Positions 58,319-64,000 of a stretch of DNA of 64,000 nucleotides are shown here, one piece after another. The stretch is from Klenkia brasiliensis (lineage in GTDB: Bacteria > Actinomycetota > Actinomycetes > Mycobacteriales > Geodermatophilaceae). Position 1 is the first letter of the stretch; every line of letters begins with the position of its first letter. The notes beneath the pieces were generated by a model that did not search any database, was not told the DNA's origin, and saw nothing but the letters and a program-made list of their open reading frames with translations. A program made the position numbers and the translations under genes. Where the stretch lies: the NCBI RefSeq assembly GCF_900100695.1, contig NZ_FNCF01000002.1, positions 124,001 through 188,000 on the forward strand, read 5' to 3'.

Positions 58319-58356
58319 GACCATCCGCGCCCGGCGGACCTGCATCCGCAGAGCGC
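58319..58356. promoter_or_regulatory. Shared 38-bp element, copy B (upstream of CoA-transferase)
   Basis: Reads GACCATCCG-N8-GGACCTG-CA-TCCGCAGAGCGC, matching copy A at 55569-55606 apart from the 8-base spacer and a few bases. It starts 59 bp upstream of the ATG and upstream of a possible -10 (TAGCGT on the minus strand, 58294-58299). Confidence 0.65.
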
Positions 58357-58450
58357 ACGCATCGCCGGGCCCTCTGGACCCGACATGCGTTGCGCCCTAC
58401 CTTTCCCCGTGACGCCGGGCACCGCAGCCCGGCCGGACGACGGGAGCACC

Positions 58451-58972
58451 ATGTCCGACATCGTCGAGACGCAGACGCGGATCGCCGACCGCACCCTGAC
58501 CGCCGTCGAGGAGCTGCTGCGCAGCATCGACGACGGCGACCTGCACGTGGCCGACCCCGGTGGCGGGTGGACCGGCGCCACGGTGGTCAGCCACATGACC
58601 CTGGCCGGGCTGCTGTGGGTGGCCGACATCGCCCGCCTGCAGGCCGACCCCGAGCTGGACTTCTTCTACCGGGAGGAGATCGGCCACGACACGATCGGGG
58701 CGATCCCGCCGACCGCGGCCGAGGCCGCGGACAAGATCGCCTCGCTGCGCCGGACGATGGTCACGACGCTGCCGATGCACACCCCGGAGATCCTCGAGCG
58801 GTCGGTGGAGATCACCACGCTGGGGCGGATGACCGTGGCCGAGTGGCTGCCCATCGTGGTCGGCCACGTGGTGCACCACCGCGACCAGCTGCACGCCGTC
58901 CTCGCCTCGCGCGGCAAGCTGCCCGAGCGGTTCGTCGTGCCCGAGGGCCACACCGGCGAGGACGCCGCGTGA
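58451..58972 (+). CDS. DinB-like four-helix-bundle protein
   Basis: Soluble 173-aa protein with the DinB/YfiT-type four-helix bundle pattern. The metal-ligand His residues fit VVSHMTLAGLLW and VVGHVVHHRDQLHAVL. Relatives include mycothiol-dependent S-transferases and isomerases in actinobacteria. ATG 58451; an upstream in-frame ATG adds residues of unlikely coding quality. It overlaps the following alcohol dehydrogenase by 4 bp (GTGA), so the two proteins likely act together. Confidence 0.75.
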   Translation: MSDIVETQTRIADRTLTAVEELLRSIDDGDLHVADPGGGWTGATVVSHMTLAGLLWVADIARLQADPELDFFYREEIGHDTIGAIPPTAAEAADKIASLRRTMVTTLPMHTPEILERSVEITTLGRMTVAEWLPIVVGHVVHHRDQLHAVLASRGKLPERFVVPEGHTGEDAA

Positions 58973-59988
58973 AGGCGGTCGTCCTCGCCGGCGTCGGCCA
59001 GGTCGAGGTCCAGGAGCGCCCGGACCCCACCGCCGACCCGCTGCACGTGGTGGTGCACGTCGACGTCGCCTCGCTGTGCGGCACCGACGCGCACCAGTTC
59101 GAGGGCCGCATCGACTCACCGTTCCCGCGGGTGCCCGGCCACGACTTCGCCGGCACCGTCGTCTCGGTGGGCGAGGGCGTGGACGAGTCGCTGGTCGGCC
59201 AGCAGTTCGCGGTCAAGCCGTCCCTGCCGTGCGGGGTCTGCGCGGCCTGCGTCGACGGGCCCTCGCTGGACTGCCCGAACAAGAAGCTCATCGGGCTGTG
59301 GAGCGACGGCTGCTTCGCCGAGCTGGTCGCCGTCCCGCGGGTGAACCTGGTGCCCATCCCCGACGGTGTGCCGATCTGGGGCGCGGCCCTGCTGGAGCCC
59401 TTCGCCGTCGCGCTGAACTGCATCGACCGGCTGCAGATCAAGCTCGGCGACTCGGTGCTGGTGCTCGGCCAGGGCCCGATCGGGCTGGCCGTGGCGCGGT
59501 TCGCGGCGCTCTCGGGCGCCGGCCGGCTGACCGTCACCGACGTCCGCGAGGAGGTCTTCGAGGTCTCCCGGGCGTTCGGGGCCACCGACTGCCTGGACAG
59601 CCGCACCGACGGCCTGGTGGACCGGGTGCTGGAGATGCACGGCGGGCGCGGGGCGGACATCGTCGTGGAGACCTCGGGTGCGCCCGCGGCGTCGGCGTCG
59701 GTGATCGACCTGGTGCGCAAGGAGGGCAAGGCGAGCTTCATCGGCTACGCCAACGACCTCCCGGGCATCCCCGTCGTCCCGATGATGCTCAAGACCGCGA
59801 CGGTGTTCGGGGTCGGCGGCAACGGCGGCCGCGGGCAGTACGAGCGGTCCCTGGAGCTCATCCGGGCCGGCCGGGTGGACCTGAGCCCGCTGGTCACGCA
59901 CCGGTTCTCCCTGGACGACGCCCCGGAGGCCTTCGAGGTCGCCAGCACCAAGCGGGACGGCGCCATCAAGGTCCTCCTGGAGCCCTGA
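58969..59988 (+). CDS. Zinc-binding medium-chain dehydrogenase
   Basis: Medium-chain dehydrogenase/reductase, 339 aa, of the threonine/sorbitol dehydrogenase style. Catalytic zinc motif LCGTDAHQFEG with GHDFAGTVV; structural zinc Cys in CGVCAACVDGPSLDC; Rossmann LGQGPIGLAVARFAA. GTG 58969 overlaps the DinB-like gene stop. The adjacent catabolic cluster is divergent, so a role in the same pathway is possible but unproven. A strong hairpin follows at 60007-60066. Confidence 0.85.
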   Translation: MKAVVLAGVGQVEVQERPDPTADPLHVVVHVDVASLCGTDAHQFEGRIDSPFPRVPGHDFAGTVVSVGEGVDESLVGQQFAVKPSLPCGVCAACVDGPSLDCPNKKLIGLWSDGCFAELVAVPRVNLVPIPDGVPIWGAALLEPFAVALNCIDRLQIKLGDSVLVLGQGPIGLAVARFAALSGAGRLTVTDVREEVFEVSRAFGATDCLDSRTDGLVDRVLEMHGGRGADIVVETSGAPAASASVIDLVRKEGKASFIGYANDLPGIPVVPMMLKTATVFGVGGNGGRGQYERSLELIRAGRVDLSPLVTHRFSLDDAPEAFEVASTKRDGAIKVLLEP

Positions 59989-60006
59989 CCCCCCGGCCCC
60001 CCTCGG

Positions 60007-60066
60007 GGTGCCGGAAGCTCCACCCCACCCGTCGAGCCGGAGGGGTGGGGTGGAGCTCCCGGTACC
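60007..60066. terminator. Bidirectional terminator
   Basis: Arms of 21 bp pair with two mismatches (core AGCTCCACCCCA against TGGGGTGGAGCT), between the convergent dehydrogenase (stop 59988) and SCO6745-like gene (stop 60075). Confidence 0.8.
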
Positions 60067-60074
60067 GGGGTGGG

Positions 60075-60989
60075 TCAGCCGCTGACGCGCTTGTACGGGT
60101 CCGACGGCGCCGCGCCGGCGGCGACGATGCGGTTGCTCCAGCCGTCCAGCTGCGCGGTCAGCGCCTCGATGTCGTCGCTGATCGGGGCCAGCACCCGGGT
60201 CATCGCCTCGTCGGTGACCTGCTCGATGCGGTCGCGCTCGGCCCGGCCGGTGCCGGTCAGCTCGCCGTCGGCCAGCCAGCCGCGCTCGCGCAGGTCGGCG
60301 TCGGCGGCGTCCATGACCTCCGGGGCCCAGGCGCGGGTGCCGGCGTAGGCGCGGGGCTCCCAGCCGATCCAGTACTCGGTCACCAGGTTCATCTGCACGC
60401 CCGAGAGCCCCGCGGCGACGTTGGCCGCCTGGTGGGTGTCGCCGCGGTACTCGCGCAGGATGTTCAGCGCGTGCCACAGCTGGCCCCACGGGTCGGTCGG
60501 CCACTCCAGCGACGCCAGGCCCGCCACCAGCGGCCGGCCGGTGACGTCGGCGACGGCCACGTCGGTGGCCCGGCGCAGCTGCGCGACGGCGGTCTCGACC
60601 TCACCGGTCGGGACGTCGCCGAGCACCTCGTGCAGCGAGTCCACCGCGCCCTTCTCCCGGGCGGCCAGCACGTCCTCCCGCGAGGCGATCCCGCGGGCCT
60701 GGTCGTACAGGGAGGCGATCAGCCCGGGCTCGAACACCCCGAAGGCGGCGACGACGACCGGTGGGGTGGGCTCGCCCATCGGCGCGGTGCGGCCCCACAC
60801 GTAGCCGGTGAGGAACTCCAGGCCCAGGGCCTCCATCGCGGCGTAGGCGGGCTTGCCCCAGAAGCCGATGGTGGCCAGCGGCTCGGCGGCGTCGCGCAGC
60901 GACCGGGCGGCCCCGGTGGGGATGCGCGGGGCGGGCCGGCCGGCGGAGGGCTCGGCGAGGAAGGCGGCCGACAGTTCGTCGTAGTCCAC
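60075..60989 (-). CDS. SCO6745 family helical protein
   Basis: Helical soluble protein, 304 aa, similar to the SCO6745 family of actinobacteria. The block GLEFLTGYVWGRTAPMG followed by PPVVVAAFGVFEPGLIASL is the recognisable core; the C-terminal half has ERDRIEQVTDEAMTRVLAPI with a long helix. Function unknown; some annotate the C-terminal part as helix-turn-helix-like. It lies 16 bp downstream of the AraC-type regulator on the same strand, so it may be its target. ATG 60989. Confidence 0.6.
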   Translation of the reverse strand: MDYDELSAAFLAEPSAGRPAPRIPTGAARSLRDAAEPLATIGFWGKPAYAAMEALGLEFLTGYVWGRTAPMGEPTPPVVVAAFGVFEPGLIASLYDQARGIASREDVLAAREKGAVDSLHEVLGDVPTGEVETAVAQLRRATDVAVADVTGRPLVAGLASLEWPTDPWGQLWHALNILREYRGDTHQAANVAAGLSGVQMNLVTEYWIGWEPRAYAGTRAWAPEVMDAADADLRERGWLADGELTGTGRAERDRIEQVTDEAMTRVLAPISDDIEALTAQLDGWSNRIVAAGAAPSDPYKRVSG

Positions 60990-61005
60990 GAGGGAGTCTC
61001 CCGGG

Positions 61006-61983
61006 TCAGTGGCGGAGGGTGGCGGACGGGAGCTCGCCGAAGCGGTCCCGGTACTGCTGGGCGAAGCGGCTCTGGTGGAAGAAGCCCCAGCGGACGGCGA
61101 CGTCGGTGACCCGCACGGTCGTGGGGTCGGCGTGCACGAGCTCGCCCCGCACCCGGTCCAGCCGGACCCGGCGCAGGTAGCTCATGGGGGACTCGCCGTA
61201 CTGCTGCTGGAAGGCCGCGTGCAGGGTGCGCACGCTCATGCAGCCCACCCGGGCCAGCTGCTGCGGGGTGAGCGCCTCGTCGGCGTGCTCCTCGAGGAAG
61301 GCGACCACCGGGGCGAGCCGGCCGTGCTCGAGGGCCCGGGCGGGGGCGGCGAGGGCGTCGGAGAACTGGTGCCGACCGGCGTGCAGCAGCTGGGTCATCA
61401 CGAACGCCTCGAGCTGCTCGCGGGCCAGCGGCATCTCGGCCAGCCCGCCGGGCCGGTCCAGCTCACGGGCGAGGAACTCCACCGAGTTCAGCAGCGACTG
61501 CCCGGCCGGCGCCGTGAGGTCCAGGCCGAAGTCGAAGTCGACCACGTCGGCGACCGACCGGCCGATGAGGTCGCCCAGGTGCGACTCCAGGCTGGCCCGG
61601 GGGATCTTGAGGATCAGCTGCTCGGCGTCGGGCGTCCAGCGCACCGTGTTGCGCTGCTTGGGGTTGAGCACCGCCCCGGACACCCGCGCCACGGTGCGGG
61701 TACGTGCGCCGTCGGACCGGTCGGCATCGGTGCTGCCCGCGGTGGTGAGGTTGACGTGGTAGCAGTCCTCGGTGGGCGGCATGACCAGCTCGGTCTGCGC
61801 ACCGTAGGTCAGGTAGCCGAGGGTGAAGTTCCGGTCGGTGACGGCGTTGAGCTGCATCGCCACCTGGTCTTCCCGCGCGGTGAGGTCGTGCTGCAGGTAG
61901 ACCCGGGTGACGGCGTCCTGCGCCTCCTCGAGGCTGCGCGTGCCGACCACGGGGAACCTCGACAGGGGCTGGCCCACGGTCAC
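61006..61983 (-). CDS. AraC family transcriptional regulator
   Basis: Regulator with an N-terminal sensor domain (about 1-210, AraC-binding-like type with strand motifs FTLGYLTYGAQTELVMPP) and a C-terminal double helix-turn-helix (about 225-325): LTPQQLARVGCMSVRTLHAAF, SPMSYLRRVRLDRVR and VTDVAVRWGFFHQSRFAQQY. It likely activates the SCO6745-like gene downstream and/or the divergent transketolase-like gene at 62167. ATG 61983. The 183-bp divergent gap includes the palindrome GTCGTGCACGAC (62045-62056). Confidence 0.85.
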   Translation of the reverse strand: MTVGQPLSRFPVVGTRSLEEAQDAVTRVYLQHDLTAREDQVAMQLNAVTDRNFTLGYLTYGAQTELVMPPTEDCYHVNLTTAGSTDADRSDGARTRTVARVSGAVLNPKQRNTVRWTPDAEQLILKIPRASLESHLGDLIGRSVADVVDFDFGLDLTAPAGQSLLNSVEFLARELDRPGGLAEMPLAREQLEAFVMTQLLHAGRHQFSDALAAPARALEHGRLAPVVAFLEEHADEALTPQQLARVGCMSVRTLHAAFQQQYGESPMSYLRRVRLDRVRGELVHADPTTVRVTDVAVRWGFFHQSRFAQQYRDRFGELPSATLRH

Positions 61984-62044
61984 CTCCGCGCGGACGACGT
62001 CGTCTCGGATGTGGCACGGGCCACAGCTGGCGACCGCAATCTAG

Positions 62045-62056
62045 GTCGTGCACGAC
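62045..62056. promoter_or_regulatory. Palindrome in the araC/transketolase-like divergent gap
   Basis: GTCGTGCACGAC, a perfect 12-bp palindrome, 62 bp from the AraC-type start and 110 bp from the transketolase-like ATG. A possible regulatory site; AraC-type regulators usually prefer direct repeats, so its regulator is unclear. Confidence 0.35.
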
Positions 62057-62166
62057 ACGAACGCCAGCCGATCAGTGCGCAGGGGCGTCCGCGCAGCGCA
62101 CGGGGCGGCTGCCGGGCTGCACCACGCGGCTGGCCGGGGGCCCGGACGGTCGGTCAAGCTGGGTGC

Positions 62167-64000
62167 ATGACCGCCACCCTCGGCAACGCTGCCGGCACCA
62201 GCACCGACGACGCCGCCCTCCGCGAGGTCGAGCAGCGGGTGCTCTGGCTGGCCAGCGCGATCGTCGACCACGCCAACCGGGTGCGGCCCAACCCGACCGG
62301 GCTCAAGGTGGGCGGCCACCAGGCGTCGTCGGCCTCGATCACCACGATCATGACCGCGCTGTGGCTGGAGACCCTGGGCCCGGAGGACCGGGTGTCGGTC
62401 AAGCCGCACGCCTCGCCGGTGCTGCACGCGCTGGAGTACCTGCTCGGCCAGCTGCCGGCGTCGGCGCTGACCACGCTGCGGGAGTTCGGCGGCCTGCAGT
62501 CCTACCCCTCGCGCCTGAAGGACCCGGTGCCGGCGGACTACTCCACCGGCTCGGTCGGCATCGGGGCCACCGCGCCGATCTGGGGCGCGATCGCCCGCCG
62601 CTACGTCAACACCCAGTTCGGCACCGGGGGTGCCGGCCGGCAGTGGTCGCTGGTGGGGGACGCCGAGCTCGACGAGGGCGCGGTGTGGGAGGCCGTGGTC
62701 GACCCGATGGTGGCCGAGCTGGGCGAGGTCTGCTGGGTCGTCGACCTCAACCGGCAGTCCCTGGACCGGGTGGTGCCGACCTTCGGGGCGACCCGGCTGC
62801 AGGGCATGTTCGCCGCGGCCGGCTGGCAGGTGCTCACCGTGAAGTACGGCGCGCTGCTGGAGGAGCTCTACACCCGCGAGGGCGGCCCCGAGCTGCGCGA
62901 CCGGATCGACGAGATGACCAACCCCGAGTACCAGCGGATGCTGCGCCGCTCGGCCGCCGAGCTGCGCGAGCACCTGCCCGGGGACGGCGCCGGGGCGGCC
63001 GCGATCGCCGGCCTGATCGCCGGGGTGGGCGACGAGGACCTGGTCGCCGCGGTGCGCAACCTCGGCGGGCACGACCTGGCGGCGCTGCGGACGGCGTTCG
63101 CCCAGATCGACGACACCCGCCCCACCGTCGTGCTGGCGTACACGCTCAAGGGCTACCGCCTGGCCATCGAGGGCCACCCGCAGAACCACTCCGCGCTGCT
63201 GACCGAGGCCCAGCTGCACGAGCTGGCCGACCGCGTGGGCGTGGACCCGGCCGACCCCTGGACCCGCTTCGACCCCGCCTCCGGCCCCGGCCGGCTGCTC
63301 GCCGCGGCCGCCGACCGGCTGCGCCGCACCCCGCACCAGGGCGCGCCGGCTCCCTCGGTCCCGGGCGACCTGGGCCGGACGCCGAACGGCACCGGCACCA
63401 CGCAGGCCGCGCTGGGCCGCACGCTGCTCGACCTCAACCGGGCCGCGCCCGAGGCCGGGGCGCGGGTCGTCACGGTCAGCCCCGACGTCTCCAGCTCCAC
63501 CAACCTGGGCGGCTGGGTCAACAAGGTCGGCGTCTGGGCGGCCGAGGACCGGCGCGACTGGTTCTCCGACGACCCCGAGACGATCCTGCACTGGCGGGAG
63601 CGGCCCAGCGGCCAGCACGTGGAGCTCGGCATCGCCGAGGTCAACCTGGTCGGGCTGATGGGCGAGCTGGGCGCGACGTGGAGCCGCTGGGAGCAGCCGC
63701 TGCTGCCGATCGGCGTCATGTACGACCCGTTCGTCTCCCGGGCGCTGGAGCCGTGGAGCTTCGGGGTCTACGCCGGGGGCCAGTCGATCCTGGTCGGCAC
63801 GCCGTCGGGGGTGACGCTGGCCGCCGAGGGCGGGGCGCACCAGTCGATCACCACGCCCTCCATCGGCCTGGAGCAGCCCGGCGTCGTCACCTACGAGCCG
63901 GCGTTCGCGCTGGACACCGAGTGGTGCCTGCTCGCCTCGCTGGGCCGGCTGGGCAAGCCCGGTGGCACCAGCGCCTACCTGCGGCTGTCGACCCGGCCGG
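62167..64000 (+). CDS. Transketolase/AceE-like thiamine-diphosphate enzyme, 3'-truncated
   Basis: Thiamine-diphosphate-dependent E1-type enzyme running off the window edge (611 codons seen without a stop). Visible features of the homodimeric pyruvate dehydrogenase E1/transketolase fold: PTGLKVGGHQASSAS near residue 45, the TPP motif VGDAELDEGAVWEAV...VDLNRQSL (about 162-198), GIAEVNLVGLMGELG (Glu equivalent, about 485), and YDPFVSRALEPWSFG. The segment PHASPVLHALEYLL resembles AceE. Its pathway is not clear because the dihydrolipoyl subunits are not nearby. ATG 62167; no other start fits better. Confidence 0.8.
   Translation, partial: MTATLGNAAGTSTDDAALREVEQRVLWLASAIVDHANRVRPNPTGLKVGGHQASSASITTIMTALWLETLGPEDRVSVKPHASPVLHALEYLLGQLPASALTTLREFGGLQSYPSRLKDPVPADYSTGSVGIGATAPIWGAIARRYVNTQFGTGGAGRQWSLVGDAELDEGAVWEAVVDPMVAELGEVCWVVDLNRQSLDRVVPTFGATRLQGMFAAAGWQVLTVKYGALLEELYTREGGPELRDRIDEMTNPEYQRMLRRSAAELREHLPGDGAGAAAIAGLIAGVGDEDLVAAVRNLGGHDLAALRTAFAQIDDTRPTVVLAYTLKGYRLAIEGHPQNHSALLTEAQLHELADRVGVDPADPWTRFDPASGPGRLLAAAADRLRRTPHQGAPAPSVPGDLGRTPNGTGTTQAALGRTLLDLNRAAPEAGARVVTVSPDVSSSTNLGGWVNKVGVWAAEDRRDWFSDDPETILHWRERPSGQHVELGIAEVNLVGLMGELGATWSRWEQPLLPIGVMYDPFVSRALEPWSFGVYAGGQSILVGTPSGVTLAAEGGAHQSITTPSIGLEQPGVVTYEPAFALDTEWCLLASLGRLGKPGGTSAYLRLSTRP

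Noticed and set aside
1-64000. Insertion sequences, prophage, CRISPR arrays, tRNA or rRNA genes
   Set aside because: I saw no transposase, integrase or phage gene, no regularly spaced repeats, and no cloverleaf or rRNA-like stretch while reading; a tRNA scan would be needed to be certain.

Overview
The window looks like a stretch of chromosome from a very GC-rich actinobacterium, most likely of the Geodermatophilaceae type (Blastococcus, Modestobacter, Geodermatophilus). That placement is an inference from base composition, GTG starts, an RbpA homologue, a SAM-IV-like riboswitch, IdeR/DtxR-type iron boxes and a large chemotaxis cluster. Genes are tightly packed on both strands. I see no rRNA, tRNA, insertion sequence, phage gene or CRISPR array.

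Layout. 1-12.9 kb is mixed housekeeping: a 5'-truncated NlpC/P60 peptidase, a DedA membrane protein, a saccharopine-dehydrogenase-like enzyme facing an APC permease and UspA, a class III aminotransferase, small enzymes, an SRPBCC-ArsR pair with its own operator, a CGNR zinc-finger regulator facing an EamA exporter, RbpA, and a gamma-carbonic-anhydrase-like protein. 12.9-14.5 kb holds prfC. 14.5-27.3 kb is one chemotaxis operon (cheA, cheW, three MCPs, an unknown gene, cheB, cheR, cheY, cheX, a second cheY and a second cheX-like gene) behind a 386-bp palindrome-rich control region. 27.3-29.8 kb is a SAM-riboswitch-controlled metY-metX operon. 29.8-37.2 kb holds an ABC exporter facing a MarR regulator, TatA, a MalY-like lyase, a zinc dehydrogenase, an MscS channel coupled to a Thr-rich membrane protein, and a short acyl-CoA-dehydrogenase-like protein. 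37.2-43.3 kb is an iron/siderophore uptake locus with three iron boxes. 43.3-47.5 kb contains a TetR-acyl-CoA dehydrogenase pair, an NDMA-type alcohol dehydrogenase and an SDR. 47.5-50.9 kb pairs a fused mannitol-type PTS permease with a divergent polyol-type dehydrogenase.

50.9-58.3 kb is the most unusual part: a minus-strand catabolic cluster of CoA-transferase, HMG-CoA-lyase-like enzyme, FMN reductase, aldehyde dehydrogenase, flavin reductase, RibBA and a RutA-like flavin monooxygenase. Its first two transcription units carry the same 38-bp element at almost the same distance from their start codons. I infer a co-regulated pathway that uses a two-component flavin monooxygenase and includes its own riboflavin precursor enzyme. 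58.4-62 kb has a DinB-like protein coupled to a zinc dehydrogenase, an SCO6745-like protein and an AraC regulator. From 62.2 kb a transketolase/AceE-like gene runs off the end.

All calls come from reading the sequence and recalling family motifs; no database search was done.
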